64,000 nt of DNA from the NCBI GenBank assembly GCA_022822445.1, contig JAJEBR010000112.1:1-64000 (forward strand). Direction: 5' to 3'. Made by a program: the position numbers and the translations under genes. Numbering within the stretch: position 1 is the stretch's first letter; each line of letters opens with the position of its first letter. Below are positions 38,526-46,306 of this stretch, piece after piece. The notes under the pieces were generated by a model. That model saw only the letters and a list, made by a program, of their open reading frames with translations, was not told the origin of the DNA and did no database searches. The DNA comes from Gemmatimonadota bacterium. Its GTDB lineage: Bacteria; Gemmatimonadota; Gemmatimonadetes; Longimicrobiales; Gaopeijiaceae.

Positions 38526-39574
38526 CGAGGAAGCTCCCAGATCTGGACCTCGGGAAACAGTACGGATGTCAACGTCGCCAAACGCCCATCCGCCAGGAGG
38601 GCGATGTTCCGAACCGGTTCCGGGAGCAGGTAGGAACCCTGGTACTCGCCATTCTCCAGCGCGTAGACATCTATGATTCGCCGCCGGTACTCGGTGCCGC
38701 CGGTCATGGCCAGAACCATCAACCGCGACTCATCGGTAGCGATTGAGCGGGTCGCCTCCGGCGCCTTGGGGTCCACTCTCGTCACGCGAAGAGCCTTGAT
38801 CCCCTCGATGTCAAACCCTTCTGGGTCCATTTCGTAGGACACTACCTCGGGGAACGTGATCGCATCGACCCCTTCGAACATCGCCCGAACCGAGCCATCC
38901 GGGTTGAGCATGGCCACCGTGCTTGACCAGCGGAACGCCACCACCGCTCCCCAGTTACCATCGCCGACCGCGCGCATCTCACACGTCAGGCGGTAGGTGC
39001 ATGACACCGGCAGCTTGATTCCTTCAACGGGATCGCCCTGTTTCGAGAGCGTCCACCACGGTTGAGGGCCTTCCGGGATATCCATGGCCACGCGCGCGGT
39101 CGTCCCAAGCGCGGGCAGGACCTGCAATCCCAACAACGCGTCCACCTCGTACTGTTCGCGCACCAGCGCCCCCCGAGGGAGCGGGACAGTGGCCGTGAGC
39201 GCCCCCGACGAGGCATCAAAGACGGTCAGCCGGGGCTGGAGCTGATCAACGACCAGCACCTGACCGTCCGGGGTCACGTCCAGATCCTGGATCCCAAGAA
39301 ACTCGCCTGGGCCCTCACCCTCTCTCCCGGCGCTCCATCGGTGCTCCCCGTCAGCCCAGAAGGCATGCACTGTCGTGGCTTCAGAAACCAGGAAACCACC
39401 TCGCGGGTCGGCGACGAGATACCATGGATCGCCGTAGAGGTCACCGGTCCTGTCCGTGAAGGTGGCCGTCAGCGCCGGTGGCAGGAACCACCGGCGCTGA
39501 TCGTCCTGCGAAGAGGCAGCATCCGGAAGGATGCAGAGACCACACATAGCCAAAGCGCAGATAGTGTGTCTCAT
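38522..39574 (-). CDS. Exported six-bladed beta-propeller protein
   Basis: About 350 aa with a signal peptide (MRHTICALAMCGLCILPDAAS). Beta-propeller blades follow, with the GREGEGPGEF marker at about residue 88 and a pair of cysteines in VSCTYRLTCEM. ATG at 39574 is used; a TTG at 39583 overlapping the upstream peptide stop is an alternative. It is sandwiched between two Cys-rich peptide genes and a thioredoxin-fold gene. In Bacteroidota, similar propeller and TlpA-like genes neighbour the small NVEALA peptides, whose role is also unknown, so the arrangement may be an analogue. Function not assigned. Confidence 0.82.
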   Translation of the reverse strand: MRHTICALAMCGLCILPDAASSQDDQRRWFLPPALTATFTDRTGDLYGDPWYLVADPRGGFLVSEATTVHAFWADGEHRWSAGREGEGPGEFLGIQDLDVTPDGQVLVVDQLQPRLTVFDASSGALTATVPLPRGALVREQYEVDALLGLQVLPALGTTARVAMDIPEGPQPWWTLSKQGDPVEGIKLPVSCTYRLTCEMRAVGDGNWGAVVAFRWSSTVAMLNPDGSVRAMFEGVDAITFPEVVSYEMDPEGFDIEGIKALRVTRVDPKAPEATRSIATDESRLMVLAMTGGTEYRRRIIDVYALENGEYQGSYLLPEPVRNIALLADGRLATLTSVLFPEVQIWELPR

Positions 39575-39579
39575 CGGTC

Positions 39580-39867
39580 TCAATCCCGGCCTTCACGGCA
39601 GTAAACCGTAGCGCCGCCCTTCAGCGTGATCTTAACGACCTTGGCATCGAAGGTCCCCTCCACCTCTGCATTGATGTCCATGCACTGCAGGGTCCCTCCC
39701 ATGCAACCCACCTCCTCGCAGACCCGCTGCTTCAGGGGCTTGTCGTCATCTCCGGCCAGACCGGACAACTGCCCTGGGTTCGCTGACAGGAAAATGGCCG
39801 GTCCGATGGTGAGCACCGTGAACAGTGTGGCGGTGCCCAGGATCCTCCTCTTTCTGATCGCCCTCAT
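39580..39867 (-). CDS. Exported Cys-rich peptide, CREG type
   Basis: A 95-aa peptide that opens the cluster. ATG at 39867 has AAGGAGA about 8 nt upstream. It has a basic N-terminus, a hydrophobic helix and then LSGLAGDDD before the mature region. Four cysteines follow C-x4-C-x6-C-M-D and a terminal C-R-E-G, matching the peptide at 37745. The gap between third and fourth Cys is 27 residues here against 21 there. The C-terminal half is beta-rich. Maturation, partner and target are unknown. Confidence 0.78.
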   Translation of the reverse strand: MRAIRKRRILGTATLFTVLTIGPAIFLSANPGQLSGLAGDDDKPLKQRVCEEVGCMGGTLQCMDINAEVEGTFDAKVVKITLKGGATVYCREGRD

Positions 39868-40108
39868 GCTGGTTCTCCTTTTCCGAGGGTCTGTCAAGCC
39901 GCCAATTCTGGCGGCCGATCAAAACGCCCCGCGGGCGGCTCCCACGAGTCCGTTTGCCTGGTTGACAGTTCTCGGACAGCAAACGTGCAATTGAGCCAGG
40001 CACACTTTGAGACCGGAAGAACCAATCAGGTCGCTACATGACTGGTCGAACCCGAAGAATCACCAGCCCTATCGGCTGTGAGAACCCAGTCCCTTTAACC
40101 CGCCCCGC
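39868..40108 (-). promoter_or_regulatory. Upstream region of the Cys-rich peptide cluster
   Basis: A 241-nt gap before the first peptide gene. GCCGCC/GGCGGC forms an inverted repeat at 39898-39915, just upstream of the start, and GTTTGC/GCAAAC and TGCCTGG/CCAGGCA repeats overlap near 39951-40003. These could be operators. No sigma promoter could be called with confidence. Confidence 0.4.
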
Positions 40109-42238
40109 TCAGCAGCTCACGCAGCGATGATTGTTCTTCGCCCCCAACCGCTCCAGCAGCACGATGGTCTCCACAAACGGCTGGATCCGTTGGACCGGCC
40201 CGTTCGCCATGTCCACCGTCGTCTGCCCGCTCCGCGCCACCGCCGTGACGTCGGCCCCCTGCTCCACCAGGTAGAGGATCATCTCGTTGTCGCCGCGGGC
40301 GGCGGCGTGGTGGACCGGGGTGTAGCCGTTGTGGTCGCGGGCGTTCACGTCGGCGCCGAGTTCTTCGACCAGGAACCTCATGGTGGGGAGCCAGCCGTCG
40401 GGGGCGTGGCGGTGGGAGTTGCCGGCGAAGCCCTGGCCGTAGCCGACGCCGGCGGCCGCGTGGATGGGATGGACAGCGGGGCCGCCGATGGGGACGGGCG
40501 GGAGTCCTGAGGGGTCGGATTCGTCGCCGCCGCCTCCGCCGAAGCTGCGCCGGGGGACCTTGACGGTGGGGAGATGCGAGTCGGCGCCGTACTCCAGGAG
40601 GAGCTTCATGGCGGGGACATCGGTGGCGTGGGCGGCGCGCCAGAAAGCGGTGGCGCCGGTGCGGTCGACGCCCAGGAGGTCGCGGTTGTAGGTGGTGAAC
40701 CAGAGGGTGCGGTTCAGGCGGGCGTTGACGTCGGCGCCGGCGTCGAGGAGCGCGCGCATCAGCGCCAGGTAGCCGGTCGTCTGCTGCTCGTAGGCGAGCG
40801 GCTGCGGGTGCCGGGCCTTGGGCGCCCAGTGCACGTTCAGCACCGCGTAGAGCGGGGTGGCGCCCGCGTCGCTGGCGAGCGTGGGGTCGGCGCCGCGCTC
40901 CAGGAGTTGGAGGACGAGGTCGAAGTAGCCGTTGATGGCGGCGATCAGCATGGGGGTGGTGTTGTCGGCCGCGCTGGGGAGGTCGATGGGGACGCCGCCG
41001 TCGAGAAGGGCCATGACGGTGGCGCCGTGGCCTTCCCGGGCTGCGAGGTGGATCGCCGAGAGCCCGCCGTGCCAGCTGACCAGGTCCGCGTAGTTGAGGG
41101 GGATGGGCTCGCCGGTGCGGCGGCGGGCCTCCATTGCCTCCTGGACGGCGTCCCGGGCCTGAGCTTCCCGGGACGTTGCGGGCGCGGCCGAAGCCTGGGG
41201 CGTCGCCCCCGCGACTCCGGACTCGACCGGGTAGCTCTGCGCGTCCTGCCCGCCCCGCATCGCGGCGAGCTCGGTCCGGCGCCGCCGCTCGGACTCGCGG
41301 TCGAGGATGTCGCGCTCCACCAGGTCCATCACACGGGCCGTGACCCGCGCATCGGCCCCGGCCTCAAGCAGCGCCACCACCGCGTTGGTGCGCCCCAGCG
41401 CCGCCGCGAACATCAGCGCAGTCTGCCCCCACTCCGGCTCCCGCACATCCACCTCCGCCCCCCCGCGCACCAACGCCTGCACGGCCCGTACATCACCCGA
41501 TGCGGCCGCGAAGTGAAGCGGCGCGGCCCCCGTCCCCGTCACGGCCCGCACATCGGCGCCAGCCTCGGCCAGCAGCGCCACCACCTCCCCCTGCCCCGCC
41601 CTCCCCGCCACATGCAGCGGCCGGTGTGCCCCCAGACGCGTCACCGCCTCGAGGTCGGCCCCCGCATCGATCAGCATCCGAGCGATCTCCGCGTTCCCGT
41701 TCAGCGCCGCCCAGTGCAGCCCCGTCATCCCGTCGCCCCTCGGCGCGTTCACATCCGCCCCCTCCGCGATCAGCGCCCGCACGGCCCCCACATCGTCGCG
41801 CATCGCGGCATCGGCCACCGGCGATTCGGACGCGCGAGCGTGCACGGCGGCTACTGGCGACTGGAATGTGCGCGCATCCGCGGTGACCACCGGCGATTCG
41901 GACGCGCGAACATTCCCCGTGCCTACCGGCGAGTCCGACGCGCTCACGCCCCCATCGCGCACCGGCCAATCGGCCACACGCGCACCCCAAGCGGCCACCG
42001 TGACAGATTCCCCCCCTAATCTGTCAAAGAATCTGTCAAAACCGGCCCCGCCGACTCCGTGGGGGCCCCCACCGCCCACCACAACCACCAGCCCCACCAC
42101 CCCCACCAGATCCACGCGCAGCCCGCCATCAACGCGCCGCCCGCCCATCACCCTGCTCACCGGCCTCCTCACCCGTAGCCCGCCCCTCGCTCTGCTCGCC
42201 CCACTCATCGCGCGCACCCCACTCATCCCCCGCCTCAT
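40109..42238 (-). CDS. Ankyrin-repeat protein, copy 2
   Basis: A 709-aa protein with about ten ankyrin repeats in two blocks (ALIAEGADVNAP, PLHVAGRAGQGE, ALLDAGADVNAR, VEELGADVNARDHNG and others). The N-terminus has a hydrophobic helix (VVGLVVVVGGGG) and then five 12-residue repeats centred on SPV (ASDSPVGTGNVR and variants) that lead into the first ankyrin unit. The C-terminus ends in CVSC, as in copy 1. Start ATG 42238 overlaps the DUF1552 gene stop by 4 nt. It probably works with its heme and Tat partners in the envelope. Ankyrin repeats bind proteins; the ligand is unknown. Confidence 0.85.
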   Translation of the reverse strand: MRRGMSGVRAMSGASRARGGLRVRRPVSRVMGGRRVDGGLRVDLVGVVGLVVVVGGGGPHGVGGAGFDRFFDRLGGESVTVAAWGARVADWPVRDGGVSASDSPVGTGNVRASESPVVTADARTFQSPVAAVHARASESPVADAAMRDDVGAVRALIAEGADVNAPRGDGMTGLHWAALNGNAEIARMLIDAGADLEAVTRLGAHRPLHVAGRAGQGEVVALLAEAGADVRAVTGTGAAPLHFAAASGDVRAVQALVRGGAEVDVREPEWGQTALMFAAALGRTNAVVALLEAGADARVTARVMDLVERDILDRESERRRRTELAAMRGGQDAQSYPVESGVAGATPQASAAPATSREAQARDAVQEAMEARRRTGEPIPLNYADLVSWHGGLSAIHLAAREGHGATVMALLDGGVPIDLPSAADNTTPMLIAAINGYFDLVLQLLERGADPTLASDAGATPLYAVLNVHWAPKARHPQPLAYEQQTTGYLALMRALLDAGADVNARLNRTLWFTTYNRDLLGVDRTGATAFWRAAHATDVPAMKLLLEYGADSHLPTVKVPRRSFGGGGGDESDPSGLPPVPIGGPAVHPIHAAAGVGYGQGFAGNSHRHAPDGWLPTMRFLVEELGADVNARDHNGYTPVHHAAARGDNEMILYLVEQGADVTAVARSGQTTVDMANGPVQRIQPFVETIVLLERLGAKNNHRCVSC

Positions 42239-43629
42239 CCCGACAGCCCGAACGCGCCCGTGCTGTTCCCGAAGCTCGTCACGTCGTCCATCCCCAGCTT
42301 GTGCATGAGGCTGAGCATGACGTTCGCCATCGGCGTTCCGGGAGCGGCGCGCAGGTGGAGGTTGCCGTCGAGGCGTCCGTTCGCCCCTCCGACCACGAAG
42401 AGCGGACAGCGCTTGTGATTGTGGACGTTCGAGTCGCCCATCGGCGAGCCGTAGACGACCATGGTCTTGTCGAGCAGGCTGGCGTCCCCCTCCTGGATGC
42501 TCGCGAGCCGCTCCAGGAAGTAGGGGACGAGCCCGACGTGGTACCGGTTGATCTCGGCGAACTCGAGCACGTTGGCGGGCCGGCCGCCGTGGTGCGACGA
42601 CGGGTGGAAGCCCTTGTCGACCCCGCTCTCCGGATAGACGCGGCTCGACGCGTCGCGTCCCATCTTGAACGAAAAGATGCCCGTCACATCGGACTCGAAG
42701 GCGAGCGCCTGCGGGTCGAACATGAGCTTGACGTGCTCGTCGAAGGAGTCGGGCACGCCGGCGGGCGCCCCCGGCAGCGCGCGCTCCTCCCCGCTTTCAT
42801 TCCGCGCCACCACGCGCGCGATCCGCCGCTCGATCTCGCGGATGTCGGTCAGGTAGCGGTCCACCCGCTGTCCATCGACCGGATCCAGCTGCCGCTTGAG
42901 CGCGTTCACCTCGCCGACGATGAAGTCGAGCACGCTGCTGCTCGTCCGGCGCCTGGCCGCGCGGGCCTCGGGCGTTCCGCCGGCCCCGAAGAGCTGGTCG
43001 AAGGCCACCCGCGGGTCCCGCACCATCGGCAGCGGCTGGTCGGGCGCGGCCCACGAGATCGTGTCGGTGTAGACGCAGGCATACCCGTAGGCGCAGCCCC
43101 CCGCCTGGTCCACGTTCTCGATGCAGAGCTGCATCGACGGGATCGGCGTGTCCTGTCCGAAGCGCTGGGCGTAGAGCTGGTCGAGCGAGGTGCCGACCCA
43201 GACATCCGAGCTCTCGGTCTGCTTGGGGTGCGCCTGGGTGAGGAAGGTCGCGCTTGAGCGGAAGTGGTCGCCGCCGATCTCCTTGGGCTTGGTGGCCTCG
43301 GCGCCCTCCACGTCGGTGTCGCTGATGATCGTGAGTTGATCGCGGTACGGCTCCAGCGAACTCAGCACGCTCGGACCGAAGTCGAAGCCGCGGCCCGTCT
43401 CCGGGGGCGACCACAGGTGCTGGCTCGCACCCCACGCGTTGCTGCCCGCCGATCCATGCACCATCTCGATCGCGACCAGGCGGGTGCGGTCGAGCGCGGT
43501 GCGCACCCGGGTCACGGCCCATCGTTCGCGCGCCGGCACCATCGCGTCGAGGAACGGCAGCGCGACCGTGGCCCCCAGCCCGCGCAGGAAGGTTCGGCGC
43601 TGCAGGTGCCTCCCGGTGATCACATGCAT
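42235..43629 (-). CDS. DUF1552 family Tat-exported protein, copy 2
   Basis: A 464-aa protein with a Tat-like signal (RRTFLRGLG then a hydrophobic stretch to about residue 32). The body matches DUF1552 proteins: PKEIGGDHFRSSATFLT, CIENVDQAGGCAYGYACVYTDTISWA and HHGGRP. Function is unknown; the family often sits beside DUF1592-type heme proteins, as here. It lies 6 nt downstream of the DUF1592-type gene and overlaps the ankyrin gene. It is closely similar to copy 1 at 48344. Confidence 0.88.
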   Translation of the reverse strand: MHVITGRHLQRRTFLRGLGATVALPFLDAMVPARERWAVTRVRTALDRTRLVAIEMVHGSAGSNAWGASQHLWSPPETGRGFDFGPSVLSSLEPYRDQLTIISDTDVEGAEATKPKEIGGDHFRSSATFLTQAHPKQTESSDVWVGTSLDQLYAQRFGQDTPIPSMQLCIENVDQAGGCAYGYACVYTDTISWAAPDQPLPMVRDPRVAFDQLFGAGGTPEARAARRRTSSSVLDFIVGEVNALKRQLDPVDGQRVDRYLTDIREIERRIARVVARNESGEERALPGAPAGVPDSFDEHVKLMFDPQALAFESDVTGIFSFKMGRDASSRVYPESGVDKGFHPSSHHGGRPANVLEFAEINRYHVGLVPYFLERLASIQEGDASLLDKTMVVYGSPMGDSNVHNHKRCPLFVVGGANGRLDGNLHLRAAPGTPMANVMLSLMHKLGMDDVTSFGNSTGAFGLSG

Positions 43630-43635
43630 TCCCGT

Positions 43636-46200
43636 TCAGCCTCCGTTTCCGTTCACGGGTTCGCGGTCCACCACCGCCGGCGCCGCCTTCATCAGGAAGG
43701 CATCGCTCCCGGCCACGCCGACGATGAACGCCGATATCCGGTAGTCCTCCGCCGCCGCGTGGCGCACGATCCGCCGCACGGCCGGCATGTCATAGTACTC
43801 CAGCCGCCGCCCGAGCGCATACGCCATCAGGTTCTCGGTGAAGGTGCGGAGCAGCGGCTCGGGGCGCTTCAGCAGCGCGGCCCTCAGCTCCGAAGGCGTC
43901 GAGATCGGCGTCCCGTCGTAGAAGTCGGACGCCGCGTCGATCGGCACCCCCCGGTCGCGGATCCGCCAGGCCCCGCTCACGTCGTAGTTCTCCAGCGCAA
44001 GCCCGATCGGATCGATCATGCGGTGGCAGGCGTTGCAGGTCGGGCTCGCCGCGTGCATCTCCAACTGCTCGCGCACGGTCAGCAGGCGCCCGTCCTCGAC
44101 GGCCTCCTCCTCCAGCTCGGGCACGTCCGGCGGCGGGGGCGGCGGCGGCGTCCCGAGGAGCACCTCCATCACCCACTTGCCCCTGAGCACCGGCGACGTG
44201 CGCCCGGCGTGCGACGTCAGGGTCAGCATGCTGCCGTGGCCGAGGATCCCCCGCCGTTCGGCGTCCACCTGGCGGACGCGCCGGAAGTGATCCCCTGCGA
44301 CGTCCGGAATCCCGTAATGCCGGGCCAGCCGCTCGTTCACGAAGGTGTAGTCGGCGGTGTAGAGGTCGAGGACGGAGCGGTCTTCGCGGACCAGGTTTTC
44401 GAAGAAGGTCTCGGTCTCCTTCAGCATCGCCCGCTTGAGCGGCTCGTCGAAGTCCGGGTTGACGCGGACGTCCGGCTGGATCTTCTCCAGGTCCTGAAGC
44501 CGGAACCACTGGCCGGCGAAGCGGGTGGACAGCGCGCGGGCGCGCGGGTCGCGAAGCATCCGGCGGACCTGCGCCTCGAGATCGGCCGGATCCGCAAGGC
44601 GGCCCTCCGCGGCGGCCGACATCAGCTGCTCGTCCGGCCCCGAGCCCCAGAGGAAGAAGGACAGCCGGGCGGCAAGGTCGTAGTCGCCGAGGCGGTAGGC
44701 CTGCGGTCCGTCCCCCGCCGGCTCCTCGATCCGGAACACGAAGTGCGGACTCGCCAGAATCCCCTCCAGCGCCGTCCGCACACCCCCCTCGAACCCCTCC
44801 ACCGCCGCTCCCGCCTCATACAGCCCCATCAGCCCGGCGACGTTCGCCTCGCTGAGCGGCCGCCTGTATGCCCGGCTGCCCAGCCGCAGCACGATCTCGC
44901 GCGCACACGCCCTGGCCTCGGCGTCGTCCCCCTCCGGCCCGGGACGGCACGAGAAGACCGCCGCGCGGCTCGGCGTCTCGGAGACCCCCCGCGGGTCGTA
45001 CGGCCCCCCGATCGCGAGGTCGCGCAGGTGCGGAAGCACGGTGAAGCCGTAGCTGCCCGCGATGCTGGTGCTGGCGAGCGACCAGTCGTGCGGCGAGATC
45101 AGGTCCTGCAGCGGCCCCTCGAAGCGGCGAATGAACGCAGCGGACACCTGGCGCGGCCCGGCCCGCACGAACACGCGCCCGGAGCGGATGTTCAGCCCGT
45201 CCGGGTCCGACGCGTGCATCCAGCGGTTGACCTCGAGGACTTCCGCGGGCTCCCCGTCGATCGAGATCTCGAGCAGCTCGGGCTCGCCTTCGCGGGTATG
45301 GAGCGCGTTGCGGCCGTTGCCGACGAGCGCGCCCGTGGTCTCGTGGTGGAAGGAGACGCGGAACTCGTAGTAGCCGTCGGCGGGGAAGTTGTGCATGACC
45401 GACACGCCACCCCGGGTGCCGTACGGCGCGCCCTCGACCCGTTCGGACTGCGAGTCCCAGCGGCTCACCCGGTAGGTTGACTCGCTGGGGGTCACATGGG
45501 GGTCGCCGATGGCGAGCCGGCTGATCTCGGCCGCCGCCCGCAGGTAGCCGTCTGTGAGTGTGGCGGAGAGCAGCTGCGCGTCAGCGATGTTGTCGAAGTT
45601 GGCGCTCCTGGTGTCGAGGGGAAGGTACGCGCCCGCGTCGATCTCCAGGTCGAGGAGGTCGCGGATGGAGGCGCCGTACTCGGCCCGGTTGAGGCGCTGG
45701 AAGGTGCGGCGGCCGGGGTTGGGGTTGGCGGCGGCAGCGCCGTCCATCTGGCCCTCCAGCGATTCGACCAGCGCCAGCAGCGTCTCGTCGTCGGGCCGGC
45801 TGTTCCCCGGCGGCGGCATCAGCCCCGCGCGCAGCTTGCGGATGATCTTCTCGGTGAGCTCACCGTCGGCGGGCGCGTTGGCCGCGTCGAACTCCTCCAG
45901 CGACATGTTGCCGAGGAGCCGCCGTTCGTTGTGACAGCGGACGCAGTATTCCTCGATGACTTCGTTGTCGGTGGGGGTGGCGAACGTCATCCCGCTGGTC
46001 ATGGCGCGCGTCTGCGCCAGGGCGAGCTCAAACCCGGCGAGGGCCCGGACCCCCGGGGATCGATTCGGCCCGGCTGCCCCATCCCGCAGCGGGAAACCAG
46101 GCTCCGGCATCGGCGAAATCCCCGGCACCGTGGCGGGAGCCACCGCGAATCCGGCAAGTAGTGCCCCCGCGGCCGCAACCGGCAGCGCGCACTTCAGCAT
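43636..46200 (-). CDS. DUF1592-type multidomain c-heme protein, copy 2
   Basis: An 854-aa exported protein. After the signal peptide, a c-type heme motif CVRCH lies at residues 86-90, followed by the DUF1587, DUF1595, DUF1592, DUF1588 and DUF1585 type regions in the known order (for example RTFQRLNRAEYGASIRDLL, then RLSFFLWGSGPDE, then GILGHGSMLTLTSHAGRTSPVLRGKWV). A second CNACH is near 721-725, so two hemes are possible. The family is known mainly from Planctomycetes and relatives; its reaction is not established. ATG at 46200 is clear. It leads the second DUF1592-DUF1552-ankyrin unit. Confidence 0.88.
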   Translation of the reverse strand: MLKCALPVAAAGALLAGFAVAPATVPGISPMPEPGFPLRDGAAGPNRSPGVRALAGFELALAQTRAMTSGMTFATPTDNEVIEEYCVRCHNERRLLGNMSLEEFDAANAPADGELTEKIIRKLRAGLMPPPGNSRPDDETLLALVESLEGQMDGAAAANPNPGRRTFQRLNRAEYGASIRDLLDLEIDAGAYLPLDTRSANFDNIADAQLLSATLTDGYLRAAAEISRLAIGDPHVTPSESTYRVSRWDSQSERVEGAPYGTRGGVSVMHNFPADGYYEFRVSFHHETTGALVGNGRNALHTREGEPELLEISIDGEPAEVLEVNRWMHASDPDGLNIRSGRVFVRAGPRQVSAAFIRRFEGPLQDLISPHDWSLASTSIAGSYGFTVLPHLRDLAIGGPYDPRGVSETPSRAAVFSCRPGPEGDDAEARACAREIVLRLGSRAYRRPLSEANVAGLMGLYEAGAAVEGFEGGVRTALEGILASPHFVFRIEEPAGDGPQAYRLGDYDLAARLSFFLWGSGPDEQLMSAAAEGRLADPADLEAQVRRMLRDPRARALSTRFAGQWFRLQDLEKIQPDVRVNPDFDEPLKRAMLKETETFFENLVREDRSVLDLYTADYTFVNERLARHYGIPDVAGDHFRRVRQVDAERRGILGHGSMLTLTSHAGRTSPVLRGKWVMEVLLGTPPPPPPPDVPELEEEAVEDGRLLTVREQLEMHAASPTCNACHRMIDPIGLALENYDVSGAWRIRDRGVPIDAASDFYDGTPISTPSELRAALLKRPEPLLRTFTENLMAYALGRRLEYYDMPAVRRIVRHAAAEDYRISAFIVGVAGSDAFLMKAAPAVVDREPVNGNGG

Positions 46201-46306
46201 GGCCGGCTTCCGAGTAGTATCATCGGGACTGTCCCCATAGTATCATCTCCCACTCGCGGGCCGACGCCCCCCGCGCGCGGCCTCTTCGCAACCCCGTGCC
46301 CACCCC
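46201..46306 (-). promoter_or_regulatory. Gap between the two duplicated units
   Basis: A 106-nt gap. TAGTATCATC occurs at 46215-46224 and 46238-46247, a direct repeat with a 23-nt period (about two helical turns), and GGGGACAGTCCC lies between them. This is a plausible promoter/operator for the second unit. Nothing like it was seen upstream of the first unit. Confidence 0.45.

Noticed and set aside
43264-45480. A very long plus-strand open frame (738 codons)
   Set aside because: It is antisense to the heme protein gene, with no family features; high GC leaves long frames open by chance. The same applies to 50160-52664 and 55452-58862.
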